DNA of 64,000 nt from Trichobilharzia regenti (Eukaryota; Platyhelminthes; Trematoda; Strigeidida; Schistosomatidae), in contig OX235270.1 of NCBI GenBank assembly GCA_944472135.2, positions 147,327,632-147,391,631 on the forward strand, written 5' to 3'. The position numbers and the translations under genes were made by a program. The notes below the pieces were generated by a model. It made no database searches. It was not told the DNA's origin and saw only the letters and a program-made list of their open reading frames with translations. Positions 22,685 through 33,925 of this stretch are shown piece by piece; the stretch's first letter is position 1, and the number at the start of each line of letters is the position of its first letter.

Positions 22685-23340
22685 ATGTCAAACGTTCAGT
22701 GTATATGAAACTATTCCACTGCATTGCAGTAATGTGTTTACATGGTGTACGATAGCTTGACTTCTAAAAATTAGGATTTTCCTAGAATAGTGGCTATTAA
22801 AACCTGTCACTAGTTTGAGAAAATTAAAACAACTAGGCTTTTTGATAAATTGTTTTTTGTACACACAGTTTACGATGTGCTTGTTTAGTTCAAAGTGTGT
22901 TCCCATCACCTTTAATAACCTTGAATTAGAGTTATGTGAAATAATGGTGAAGCAGTCATGAATATTGATTTTATGACCTGGTATTAATAAGTACTTTGCG
23001 ATGGATGATACGGGATTTCTATTCAGATTAAATGCATTGGGATTTTCTAGATGTTTTAATAACCATTTTAGAACATGTTCTTTTTCGACGACGTTGGAAC
23101 ATTCTATTGGTTCTACCTATATATATGTGTGTGTCACCGCACTGCAGATGAAATTGTAGATACACTTTGAAGCAGAGTACACAGAATTTCATCCCATAAT
23201 CGTAGGTACAAGAATCGAAAATGTTTGATATGTGAACTAAAGAGATGCGGTATAGAATGTGTGCTTGACGGCTGACCAAAGTATTTAAGCTGTCAGAGGC
23301 ATAATTTGATCACCGTTGGATGGTAGGTTAATAAAGATAG
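22685..23340 (-). mobile_element. PLE-B, Penelope GIY-YIG end (unit 1)
   Basis: A second, more diverged Penelope copy of the same family. On the minus strand it includes YIGRTNRMFQRRRK with an intact YIGRT, unlike PLE-A, but the frame breaks right after (RTCSKMVIK in place of EHVPKWLV). Further segments match the C-terminal region. At 23341 it fuses in register to PLE-A sequence through the duplication junction. Confidence 0.85.
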
Positions 23341-24472
23341 CTTTCTTTGGTACAGAAGCTGTCTTTTCGAGATGCGGTTTTTCTTTGCTGTGACAAGTGA
23401 TAAAGCTCTCCGGATAACCATTAGCTAATAAAACCGAATGTACATGTCGAAGCTCATCCATCAATGTGTCACTCGTGCATATTTTTCGGGACCTTGAGAA
23501 CAAACATTTCACTAGGGAACGTTTATACTGGATAGGAACAAAACTGGTAAAATGAAGATATTGTCCACTCCATGTTTGTTTACGAAAAATAGAGCGCTGA
23601 ATCGTTCCATCATCTCTCCTAATCATAGTAATATCCAGGAAACCGAGTTTGCTAATCGATTCTAGTTCGGAAGTCACTCGAATATTTGGATGAATATGAT
23701 TAAATAGAGTAATAAAGTTTTCAATAGATTTACTATTATTACCAATAATAACAGTATCATCTACATAACGTTTATGCAGCATAAATTCTCCAAGAATACC
23801 TTGCATTTGTTTCTCTAGTTTCGACATAAATATATCTGGTAACAGGGGCCCCAGAGGGCTTCCCATCGCAACACCATTGATTTGTTTGTATGCCTTTTCT
23901 TGGAATGTGAATCTAATATTTTCTGTACACATTAAGATTATGTCTTTGATGTAAGTGACGGGAATGGGTAAGTTTATGCCATTGCTTGTGATGTAATCGC
24001 AAATAAAATCAACAGTTTCATGAAGGGGAACATTGGTGAATAAAGATTCTATGTCAATTGAACACATAACCTTTTCCTTAATGTTCAAGGTGTCCAGCAT
24101 TTCTGTAAGATCAAATGAACTTTTTACAGAATGATTTGATAATGAGTCTCTTACAGGCGTAAGGACCTCTGTAATCCATTTGGCGATTTTATGATAAGGA
24201 GAATTTGACATGTCTAAGATGGGTCTCAGTGAGTTCCCAGTTTTGTGGATCTTCGGAAGGCCATAAAGCTGAGGAGTATGTGACCCAAATGCTTTAAGTT
24301 GTTTATAAAGTTTTTCATTTATAAAACCATGCATCAGTAAAATCTGAAGCTGACGATTGATCTGCTTTTCCACAAGCAGCACGTTATCAGTAGCACTGTC
24401 CAGCAGAAATTCGGACTGATCTTTGAGGATTATACATCTCATCCAACAGTTAGTTGTACGACAATGCTGCAT
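23285..24472 (-). CDS. chimeric Penelope RT frame at the duplication junction
   Basis: A 395-codon frame. From 24472 down to about 23341 it repeats PLE-A (same RT motifs, YVDD included). The last part switches to PLE-B (INLPSNGDQIMPLTA, where PLE-A has INLPFKSDQIMQLTT) and then stops. It lacks the endonuclease in frame. The chimera is what unequal crossing-over between PLE-A and PLE-B would produce. Unlikely to be functional. Confidence 0.85.
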   Translation of the reverse strand: MQHCRTTNCWMRCIILKDQSEFLLDSATDNVLLVEKQINRQLQILLMHGFINEKLYKQLKAFGSHTPQLYGLPKIHKTGNSLRPILDMSNSPYHKIAKWITEVLTPVRDSLSNHSVKSSFDLTEMLDTLNIKEKVMCSIDIESLFTNVPLHETVDFICDYITSNGINLPIPVTYIKDIILMCTENIRFTFQEKAYKQINGVAMGSPLGPLLPDIFMSKLEKQMQGILGEFMLHKRYVDDTVIIGNNSKSIENFITLFNHIHPNIRVTSELESISKLGFLDITMIRRDDGTIQRSIFRKQTWSGQYLHFTSFVPIQYKRSLVKCLFSRSRKICTSDTLMDELRHVHSVLLANGYPESFITCHSKEKPHLEKTASVPKKAIFINLPSNGDQIMPLTA

Positions 24473-26723
24473 GCCTCCAAGTAATCCACAACGGAAAACT
24501 TACGGTAGCCTTCGAAGTGAGGACGGATGTAAGGCAAGCTGACTGTCTACTATTACCCATGATCTTCCTGATTGCAGTAGATTGGATAATGCGACAGATA
24601 GCGGCGGTCGATGAGGACACAGGCATAAAATGGACTCACACAAAAATAGAACTTGCAGGATCTGGACTTCGCCGATGTGGTATATATGTCTGATTTCCCA
24701 CAAACTGGAAGATATGCAAGTGGAAAGCAACAAGCTGGCAGAACAAGCATCCACAGAAGACAGGACTGATGAAGATTCCTGGCCAACAACAACAGCAACA
24801 ACAACAACAGACAACATCAGCCTGCATAAATCGGAGGAACCTGAAAGAAACAAACTCCTTCACTTACCCACCTGCCTACCTACATGGAAGTATCGTTTCA
24901 ACTACTGGCCGACGGAACTGACGAGGATATCAAAGCCAGAATCGGAAAAGCAAGACAGGCTTTCATTACTCTTAAGTTGAGTTTGTGTGTAGATCAACAT
25001 CACTCACCATCAAAAATAACATCCGGATTTTCAACTCCAATGTGAAGTCAGTCAGTTCTACTCACCACACGGATCAGAGACTTGGCCAGCGTGTCATAAA
25101 GAGCATCTCAAACAAACTACAGACCTTCACTAACAGTTGTCTTCGCTCAATACTCCTCTCAAGATCAGGTGGCCGGCCAGAAAAGATCAGCAACAGGATG
25201 GGATCTCTGGCGATGAGCGAACCAACCAACACAGCAGGAACCGATTGTCAAACAAATAGGTAGGAAGAAATGAAGATGGATTGGATTGTGGCCATACTCT
25301 GAGGAAACCATGAAGTGAGTGACATCACTAGATAAGCCATTTCTCGAGTGGAACCAGGCCGAAAGGAAAGCGGGTGGCGAGTTTGTCGTCAGCGTGAGGA
25401 TGACTTGGAGGAGGTCATGTGAGGAGGAGATGGAAGCATGTTGTCAGACTTGGAGCGGAGTGAAAACGTTGGCAGAAAACAGAAGGCAATGGAGACTTGG
25501 GCGGCTGAAGCCGTATGTTCCTCTAGGGAACAAAGGAAATAATAATATACTATCATTAGTGTTCAATCAAACTATATTTTGAGCTACTTTCTTACTTACT
25601 TACTTGCTCAAGCAGAAATCACGAATCGATCGTTTTTCGAATTCCAATATTCTCCTTGTTAAAATGCATAATTAGTATTCCAGATGAAAGTGCCTTTTTT
25701 TCTCTTCAAAGGATTCTATTCTCTGTGCTTACCAGAGTATAGAACCAGACAAATTTTTAAAAGAAGAGATTTGTGGTTAAATTATGAATTTTGTGGTGGG
25801 GATTTAGAATAATTTCAGTGTAGATTTCGTTACTGATTATCATTAGTTAAGGAATCAATGAGAACCAGGAAACAGTGAACAGCTGTTTTACCCTTGTTTG
25901 CGAATCTTCAACAAAATCAGAAGGCATGACCTTCACTGAAATGATTTCAGCATTATCGCACAGTATGTTGGAAACAGTGTGATTATTCATTAACTTAAAA
26001 GAAACCACGAGGTTTATATAATTACTGTGTCATTCTTATAATGTTGAAAGTGAGCAGTTACCTTGGAATGTCAAACGTTCAGTGTATATGAAACTATTCC
26101 ACTGCATTGCAGTAATGTGTTTACATGGTGTACGATAGCTTGACTTCTAAAAATTAGGATTTTCCTAGAATAGTGGCTATTAAAACCTGTCACTAGTTTG
26201 AGAAAATTAAAACAACTAGGCTTTTTGATAAATTGTTTTTTGTACACACAGTTTACGATGTGCTTGTTTAGTTCAAAGTGTGTTCCCATCACCTTTAATA
26301 ACCTTGAATTAGAGTTATGTGAAATAATGGTGAAGCAGTCATGAATATTGATTTTATGACCTGGTATTAATAAGTACTTTGCGATGGATGATACGGGATT
26401 TCTATTCAGATTAAATGCATTGGGATTTTCTAGATGTTTTAATAACCATTTTAGAACATGTTCTTTTTCGACGACGTTGGAACATTCTATTGGTTCTACC
26501 TACATATATGTGTGTGTCACCGCACTGCAGATGAAATTGTAGATACACTTTGAAGCAGAGTACACAGAATTTCATCCCATAATCGTAGGTACAAGAATCG
26601 AAAATGTTTGATATGTGAACTAAAGAGATGCGGTATAGAATGTGTGCTTGACGGCTGACCAAAGTATTTAAGCTGTCAGAGGCATAATTTGATCACCGTT
26701 GGATGGTAGGTTAATAAAGATAG
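23341..26723. repeat. tandem duplication, unit 2 (3,383 bp)
   Basis: Near-identical second copy of 19958-23340. It contains PLE-A sequence (23341-24428, minus), RTE-A (24429-25548, plus) and PLE-B (26068-26723, minus). PLE-B sequence continues past the right edge, as gagcagtcttttcaagatgtgg, which differs from PLE-A. This confirms where the crossover lies. Confidence 0.93.
24429..25548 (+). mobile_element. RTE-A 3' part, duplicate in unit 2
   Basis: Copy of 21046-22165, displaced by 3,383 bp, with the same frameshifts and the same FADV lesion. See the entry at 21046. Confidence 0.9.
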
Positions 26724-26830
26724 CTTTCTTTGGTACAGGAGCAGTCTTTTCAAGATGTGGTATATCCTTACTGTGACAACTGATGACATTTTCCTGAAAG
26801 CCATCTAAAATCGTCTTGAGAAATTTGTCT
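26068..26830 (-). mobile_element. PLE-B, Penelope copy extending past unit 2
   Basis: Same GIY-YIG end as 22685-23340 with YVGRTNR in place of YIGRTNR. It then continues about 105 bp further upstream in the element (SKDIPHLEKT-like linker) before it is truncated near 26830. This extra sequence identifies PLE-B as the original right-hand partner in the duplication. Confidence 0.85.
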
Positions 26831-27699
26831 TTTAAGTGCCTTATTCAAAGTCACTAGTCGATATTTTTGTAACCAGTGTTTGGGTGATGAATCAATGTGA
26901 GAATGGAGAACACCACTTTTAGGTCATGAAGGAAGTAAGTCACCAACCAGATTTTGAATGAGATTTCAGTCACTTATGCCTTTTAAGTGAACTGTGATCG
27001 AGATTAGACTGAAGGCCTCTACAATAATTTTGCGCCGAGTGAAAAGTAGACATTTGTAAAAATTATGCTTGTAAAAATCTCAGAGAAATTGAAGTAAGTA
27101 ATTCCAACGTGTCGTTTAACAAACTGATCACAACTTCTTCGGGGTACTTAATCGAAATAAAAGTAAAAGTACAATTGGATATCATTTATTAGCCTCTCCA
27201 TAAGAAGAAATATATAATCGGTAAAATATATAAAGCACGATAAATTTGACATATACATTTTTTTAGTAATCAGAATGCATCCATCAGCTAAGATCACAAA
27301 GTCACGCCTGGGATTCAAAACTTTAAAGCAATTATTTCCCTTTATGAATTTTGGAAACAAAATAAGAAGACGTGGTTTATCAGAAACATGTAATGTATTC
27401 GCACAACACATTTCGAACATTCTGATCACACACGAGTCCTTGTCAGACACAGTTTTATGGAGGTCAAGAAGGCATTAATCATTACAATACAGGTCAGAGT
27501 GTGTACAGATCAGGGGAACAAATAATCTGTAGGGAGATGATCCAAAGTTGTGGGTAAGAAAGAAAATTCAAAGCCAAGAATAGGTTGAAAATATTACGCA
27601 GTGAATTGAACCTTAGTTCTAAGTTGGATTACCAAGGCAAGTTTGAAATAGTAACAAGTAACTTTCGGGCACATCAGACAGGTCTAAGCCTTTTTATGG
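26831..27699. other. no recognised feature
   Basis: AT-rich. The 100-codon minus frame at 27148-27450 (CCANTLHVSDKPRL ... GCILITKK) matches no family I recognise and I do not call it a gene. Confidence 0.4.
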
Positions 27700-28290
27700 C
27701 CAATGTTTCACCGAATTTAAGTACCTGACCTTGCTTTTATTATGGTTTTAGAGGCATTATTGAAACCAATCATATGACTTGTTTCTATAATGTGCTTAGC
27801 TATGGATGATGTTCGACATATATATCCGGGATCACTTGTATCCAGCGATTTTATTTGTTGTTGCAGGCACTTCGGGATATGTTCTGTTGCCGTAACCTGC
27901 AGAGATCGGTGAGTCCTCCCTATGTACGTGTGTCCAGAGATACACGTAAATTGATAAACACAATGAGATGTGACATTATCGTACAAATGCTGTGTGAGTT
28001 TTGCAGGACAGCATAGATCTCATAGATCTCTTTGGGGATAAGTTTGGCTGCTTATTGTGTTCTATTAATTGCCACACTCACTCTTTGTTTAGTGACCACA
28101 TTTTGTTGATCATCCCTGAACGGCAAGGATACGCGAACATCCTTTTTGAGAGCTGATTGGATCCGTGTTCGTTGCACAAAAAAAAACACACTGTTACGTC
28201 ATGATTCTTAAGAATTCGCTTTATTTCACCCACTGTTTCTTTGAAATAAGTAATTATCAAGGTATTGGATACGAATCCTAGCAACAGGTT
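27700..28290 (-). mobile_element. Penelope-like element PLE-3, linker and GIY-YIG end, decayed
   Basis: On the minus strand an upstream frame (28078-28284) reads linker sequence (TVGEIKRILKNHDVTVCF ... GSNQLSKRM). A second frame (27717-27986) reads the nuclease: SHCVYQFTC, GHTYIGRTHRSLQ with intact YIGRT, EHIPKCL, SSIAKHIIETSH. Stops separate the two. A different family from PLE-A and PLE-2. The 3' end is truncated near 27700. Confidence 0.75.
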
Positions 28291-28967
28291 TGATACATCC
28301 TTATCTACACTTTTTTAAGTATCTTTCTAGTAATTCTGCTTTTTATTCTCAACACCTAATTTATTTTTCATAACTCTATTTTCTTTGTTTCACTGCGTTT
28401 TCACCTTTATACTGAATTTATTTTCCCCTATATGAATGACACTTCTCTGACTTGTGTAATTTTTGTTCAGATACAAAATAGTGTTTGAAATTAGAAGCAT
28501 TGATCATGTTCCATCAACACATGTATAACACAGTTTTTGACATTTTATTGCTCTATTTCTCAGGATTAATGTGTTAAATTGAAGAAAACATTCAATTTGT
28601 CAATTAATGTAACACAGTTGATGCTTATTAGCCGGAAACTGTGGTCCCGTGTGTTGTATTTGTTTGAATGTCATCAAAATGGCGCATCCACACACCTTGA
28701 AGGTGATGATTTCACCACTGAGATTCAAATCCACATCACCCATTGTTACAGTCACAAACATAACCTCGTGTTCATAGACAACCTCCTCCAACCATCTAAC
28801 ATCATTACATAAAACGAGTCACTTAATTTGATGACGTTATTGAATGTAAACACGACTGAGAGAATTCCGTCCGCACCAACACTAGTGTGACTAGACTACT
28901 ATCATTGTCTATGCCCTAGTGACCAACCAATGTATATATATATAAACTTCATGTCATATTATTATTA
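28291..28967. other. no recognised feature
   Basis: AT-rich spacer. Opposite-strand frames at 28579-28812 carry no recognisable motif. Confidence 0.4.
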
Positions 28968-30293
28968 TTGTTCCCTTGGGTTCCTAGTGAAAAATAGGAC
29001 TTCAACTGCACGTCTCCACTTGCTTCTGTCTTCCTTCTGCTGTACTTTTTACCTGCATCCATGTGCGTTGGTGGCAAAATGGTTAGGGCTCTCGCCGACC
29101 ATGCACATGGTCCGAGGTTCGATCCCCTACGCACACTTGATATCTATGGTCGGCATGCAAAATTTGAACTACCGGTATCCACGCTGAAAATTTCATACTT
29201 ATATACAAAAATAGAGTGTGGAATCAATCTGTGATCAAAAATCAAATCAAAATACATATTCTTTCAACTCCTCTTCACACACACGATCTCCTCCTGCATG
29301 TCACCCTTGCACTGACGTCACACTCGCCGCGTGCTTCCCTTTCGGCCTGGTTCCACTCGAGAAATGGCCTGCGTTACGCGCGATGTCACCCAGCGGCGGC
29401 CTCCTCAGTGAGTGAGTGTCCAATCCATTTCAATCCAATTTCTCCTGCATATTCGTTAGTTGGCGATTGGTTCTTGTTTTGTTTGTTTATTCCCATAGTT
29501 TCTTGTTGGTGATTGTTTCCGGCCCAGCCATCTGATCTTCAGTATAGAGCCAGCGAAGACAGTTAGTTGTTGATGAAGGTCTTCAACAGGCTGTTGGAAA
29601 TATTCTTTGTGACCCACCCGCCAAGTCACAAATTCTCATCCGTATAGAAGAACTGACTGACTTTACGTTTGTATTGAAAATCCGAAGCAATGTGGTTGTT
29701 GATGCTGGCTGAGTGACGAAGATTTCCAAATTAGATTGGTTTAGGTTGATGAGTGAATGTGTTTCTCGCCCCCACCCGATTCTCACTGGATTTAACATTG
29801 TCGTCCATTCCGACTTCCTGTAGTTGAGACAATGCTCCCTAGATAAGTGAGTGAATGGAGTAACCTCTTTCAAATCCCTCCCCTTGATGGTGATTGATGC
29901 TGGATGTTGCTATTGCTGTTGCTGTTGTTGTTGGTGGTTGGTTATTTTCATCACCTCCGTCTCTTCTGTGTTCACTTGGAGTCCTGTCTTCGCTGACAGC
30001 TTCTTCGACCAGTTCGTCGGTCAGTTTTCGCTTGTACGTTTTCGATTTTGTGTGTGTGACATCAAGCATAAATCATCGCCGCGCGAAATCCAGGTCTTCT
30101 ATGTTCTTCACATCGGTCCAGGATATTCCTGTCTTCTCGTTTCCCACTCACAGTCTGACGCATAATCCAGTCCACCACAATTAGGAATATCATTGGTTGG
30201 TGATAATAAGCACCCTTGTCTGACTCTTGTGTTTACTCCGAACGCCTCACTGAGTATTTTTCCGTTGTGGATCACTTGACATGTGCCGTTGTC
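28968..30293 (-). mobile_element. RTE-B LINE copy with nested SINE-2
   Basis: Minus-strand counterpart of the copy at 1-1345. It includes the palm fragment (QVIHNGK, RVRQGCLLSP near 30205-30290), the broken DLDFA box near 30080, a CAA-type tract near 29905-29935, IRIFNTNVKSV near 29670, and the C-terminal DTHSLRRPP-type segment near 29400. The tail lies at 28973-29000. The last 100 bp before the tail are separated from the rest by a SINE-2. It is 5'-truncated at about 30293, just upstream of the QVIHNGK palm segment. Confidence 0.85.
29063..29255 (+). mobile_element. SINE-2 inserted in RTE-B
   Basis: tRNA-like head gtgcgttggtggcaaaatgg ... gaggttcgatcccc, then the SINE-2 body atctatggtcggcatgcaaa and the tail tgaaaatttcatac ... 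gtgtggaatca. It is in opposite orientation to the host RTE-B. The host sequence tgcatacatg seen in the 1.25-kb copy is split here, with short similar words (atccatg, atacata) on the two sides as a possible target duplication. Confidence 0.75.
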
Positions 30294-30688
30294 GTTCATG
30301 TCATACCATATGCACTCAGTTTATGAGGTTCTCTGAAATAATTTACGGCATGCATTCTCCTGACACGATAGTGAACACCAGTATCCATAAGCACTGTTGA
30401 CAGTCGTTATTACTCCTCATAGTATTGGACTAATTGAATTAATTAAGGCATTAGTTAGCTAACGTCTGAAGACATCATTATTATGCTATAAAATAATTTT
30501 TTTCCTCTGAGTAGAAGGTATCATCAATTATAAACATGTCATCAGGATAATAGATTTATGTACTCAAGCAGGAATTATTTTGACATATGCTCTGATAATG
30601 CTTATGCGTGTAAATCGTTTATATATTTTTTGAAACCTTGGGAATTGGATTCAGCCTTATCTCATCATGTTTTTAGAATGTTTTTGCT

Positions 30689-30726
<38 letters not shown>

Positions 30727-30899
30727 GAAATATAAAGGTTTTAAAATCTATGCATCATAACTGCATTGGTTTAGTTTTATTCCATGCTGATTTTCTCTTT
30801 CGATTTGACTAAAACAGTGGCATTGTATTACTTACAGGATGATGTCTACATTTTCCATTATGAGTAAATTTTGTTTTGATAAAGTCTCACAGTGTTATG
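30294..30899. other. AT-rich spacer with TA microsatellite
   Basis: TA run at about 30692-30721. Nothing else seen. Confidence 0.5.
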
Positions 30900-31360
30900 C
30901 AGTGTAATGTTTACTAGGATTTTAAATAAAGCAGGAATTAGGCTGGTGGCATTTAAACCTACAAACTCACTCAGGTAGGACAAGCTCTGTAGGTTAAAGG
31001 ACCCAGTTGACCCAATTAGACAGAATAATATAATTTACATAATACCCTGCAGTGTTTATGAGGTCAACTACATACATAGGACAACCTTTTGATCGCGGGT
31101 AATCAGATTGTCGGAACATAAGAATTTAGCTAAGGTAAGAATGGTTGACCCTACCTGAGAAGATAAGTCATTTAGAAAAAAAGCTCAACACTACATTACA
31201 CTACATGCATTAACACACAACCACACAATGGCATGTTGGGAGAGGGTTAAAATTCTAAAAAATTATCTAGCTAAGTGGAGAGCGAGAGAGGTTGATTACT
31301 GAATCCTTGTTCATCGAGTCTACACTCGACATATGCAACAGAAATGATTCACCACTCATA
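30900..31360 (+). mobile_element. PLE-2 third copy, heavily decayed
   Basis: Aligns by eye to the GIY-YIG end of the PLE-2 copies at 15.1 and 54.0 kb (attttaaataaagcagga, aataccctgcagtg, gaggtcaactacatacatagga, tacatgcattaacacacaa, atgattcacc). It stops abruptly at 31360, where unrelated sequence begins. Confidence 0.6.
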
Positions 31361-32537
31361 CCCGATAGGCGCTACCTTGACGTGGTGGTCGGGCTTGCAT
31401 ATCACAATGATCCAACAAGCTAAACTGTCTGGAACTACTGTTCCTCTAGGTCCTACGTTACTAGCAAGGTTGTTGGGATAGCGATTAGACTAAAAGCAGC
31501 AGCATACTGCAAGAATTTGTTTCTACACTATTTCTGAATCGATTGAGACTGCCTCATAACTCTGTTTACTGTCTCTATTTTGCGTTTCTTTATACTTTCT
31601 TCTCTGGTTTTGTATGCTGAGTAAAGTGTGGCGACTCGAACTGATGCACATCGGTGCAAAGTTCTATTTTGAAACCAGTCCTGTCAGTCCTCTATTGTCT
31701 AGTTTTGCTAGCCGTACAACTGCTCATACATTTTCTTTTCCTCCCAGACACTATCTTTCCCTCGGCACTCTGAAACCAACGTCCTTCGCTTTTCTTCCCA
31801 TTTAGGTTCCACCAGGGAGTCTGCATAGAAACACATTTCTTTCAGCATATTTCACTGGTTGACTGAAAGCCATAGTTCCTTCTTACTTACAGTTTCCAGT
31901 CAGCATAGAGATCTTCATTATCGATGCAGGGAAGTCATCCATTTCTTGAATTCTTTTAATGCATCATACTTAAGGCCTATCAAATATTGAACTAGATTTA
32001 TCATTTAGGTATGTAGGAATTTAGCTATTGTTTTACTCTGGCGTTAACGGAAGTATGTTTTGAAAGGGTACAGTGAAGAAAAGCAGATGAGCTTGGCTTT
32101 CACTCCTCCAGTATCTAAAACAATTCACATATCTGAGTACAAAATCTGCAGTCATATTCCTAAAAGTGCAATACTGGTATTTTGCGTGTTATTTATCATT
32201 AGATGCTTCCCAATCAATTTACGGAATTTCGTTATCTTGTGTTTTCAAGTCCATCGGTAAATATTGCCAAAAAATTCCCGGAAATTAAGGGTCGAGAAAT
32301 ACATTTTCATAAAATTCTAATTCCCATTGTCAATCTCAGAAGTGTTGTATATGCTGCTGGAATACTGATAATTTCCAAATACAAAAAAAGAGAACCATGA
32401 AGCTAAACAAAACTTTTGTGTAATCATGTTTCAGTCTGTTTCTAGTGCGAAGTGATACGGACTTAAATTTGTCTGTGCAAACAGCCTTCTCTTCCATAAT
32501 AGTAAATTATATTATTCGTAGTATAACAGAATACTCC
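31361..32537. other. unassigned; possible repeat start at 31361
   Basis: At 31361 a GC-richer stretch (aggcgctaccttgacgtggtgg) starts exactly where PLE-2 homology ends, which suggests a junction with another element. I do not recognise its family. The remainder to 32537 shows no gene. Confidence 0.35.
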
Positions 32538-32768
32538 ACATACTCCTTTGCGTTCCCAGTGGAACATATAGTGCTTCTAGCTCGAGCTTTGATGTTTCGA
32601 AAGCAGTGGCGTTTATTTTTTACTTGGTGGGACTGCTAGTCTTACGTTAAACCTTCCCTATTCACCAGGCTAAGTGGGGTTTGGAAGCGTGTCAGCCGGG
32701 TACCAAACCCTGGACCACCTAAGTGGCTGGTGAGCATTCTACCTCTGAGCCCCCGACGCATTATCAAC
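32538..32768 (-). mobile_element. SINE-1, inverted, decayed
   Basis: On the minus strand: tRNA-like head (tgcgtcgggggctcagaggtag, B-box-like gggtttggtaccc), the body aggctaag and ggtttaacg, and the RTE-like tail near 32545-32575 (cccagtggaacatat on the plus strand). Head to tail about 230 bp, the family length. Confidence 0.7.
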
Positions 32769-33204
32769 TGCTCTGTGAATCTCTCAAAAAAAGAGCTTAA
32801 AGCAGTCTCCACACTCTGACGTCTTATTTTCATTTGTGGTTCTTTTTTTAGCACGAGAAGAGAAAGAATGCATGTGAGTAAATAAGGATGGAATGGATAA
32901 GGCGGCTTGCTTGAATCAATAGGCTACAGAAATTGATTTCTAACGAAATGCTCACTTTCATCTGAATTTAATCCTGAACTTTTATATCAAACGACCTATA
33001 CATGAAATTGCGCTGTAATTTAAACTAGCTTCCTAGTAAACGCTATGCAATTCTTCGTCACAGTAAAGATAAGCTTCAGGTTATTATTTTGGATGTTAAT
33101 CGTATATGAAGAAAAAAAAGTATTTTGGAACTGAATACGCTGAAAATCTTTGCTATGACTTCTTACTAGAACTCCAGGAAACTTCATCCTGTAGCAAGTC
33201 ATTG
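32769..33204. other. no recognised feature
   Basis: AT-rich, no frame or repeat recognised. Confidence 0.4.
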
Positions 33205-33430
33205 GTGAGCATCATCACGAATTGGTAGAAGTTAGAATTCATGGCCCCATGTGAGTCGAGTTCCAGTGGCTGAATGGTATACGAGCCAGCTTGCCTTGTA
33301 ACCGAAAGGTCCTGGGTTCTTACCCCAGTGGGTGCGTAGTGCCGACGATTCACGAACTAGGATGAAACAGCTGTAGTGTAGTACTCCCTGTTTTTTTTTT
33401 CAAAAGTTCACTAACTGACATCAGTCTGTG
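33205..33430 (+). mobile_element. SINE-3, ribozyme core decayed
   Basis: tRNA-Thr-like head (cagtggctgaatggtatacg, cttgtaa anticodon loop, cctgggttc) followed by the hammerhead position 33335-33392. The core is cgacgat and the stem II strands are mismatched, so it should not cleave. The tail ends near 33430. Confidence 0.75.
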
Positions 33431-33709
33431 ATCAACTCGTGAAAATATTTGTACCATATGTTCACATATTGTCTGAAATAAAGCCTCATTATTATTATTA
33501 TCACTGAGATGATAATAATTAAAGACAAGAACCCGTTTTGTTTTTCATTGCTGACTGCATAATTAAATGGTAAAATATTTGTAAAAGGTTAAACACACTG
33601 AACAATAAGTAATTCCAATGTCACAATATTAGTTTGACAAACTCAGTACTACAGTCAAACGAAAACAGTGGAATGAGATCATAGTACTGGTTCAGATGTT
33701 TCACCTGAC
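33431..33709. other. spacer with ATT/AAT triplets
   Basis: Short imperfect ATT and AAT runs near 33488-33520. Nothing else. Confidence 0.4.
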
Positions 33710-33925
33710 TGTTGTTATTAGACGGTTGGAGGCAATCGGCAGGAAGCCTTGCCTGACTAACCTGAGTTTCGCGCAAGTCGGAACTCACCAGTCAGCAACA
33801 CGGCGTATCTACAATCTTGAAGGAATTCATGTCTCTTTTGAGATTCAAGCCAGTGTTATCCAGTGCTACCAGCAGTCCAAGACTTTACAACTGAGGTATT
33901 TAGGTTGATGACTGACTTCCTGTAG
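33710..33925 (-). mobile_element. SINE-C with hammerhead-like segment
   Basis: Inverted member of the 18.8 and 52.3 kb family. On the minus strand the hammerhead-like stretch reads ctggtgag, ttccgacttgcgc, gaaac near 33770-33795. A6 of the catalytic core is replaced by G and stem II is weak. Confidence 0.6.

Larger units (their letters stand above)
19958..23340. repeat. tandem duplication, unit 1 (3,383 bp)
   Basis: Contains most of PLE-A (minus), the RTE-A remainder (plus) and the 3' part of PLE-B (minus). Unit 2 starts immediately at 23341. Every shared frame is displaced by exactly 3,383 bp. The one difference I noticed is t at 23120 against c at 26503. The edges lie in homologous Penelope sequence (ctttctttggtacag). 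Confidence 0.93.

Noticed and set aside
27148..27450. Possible gene of 100 codons on the minus strand
   Set aside because: No recognisable domain, and an AT-rich low-complexity C-terminus (Phe/Tyr runs). Insufficient support.
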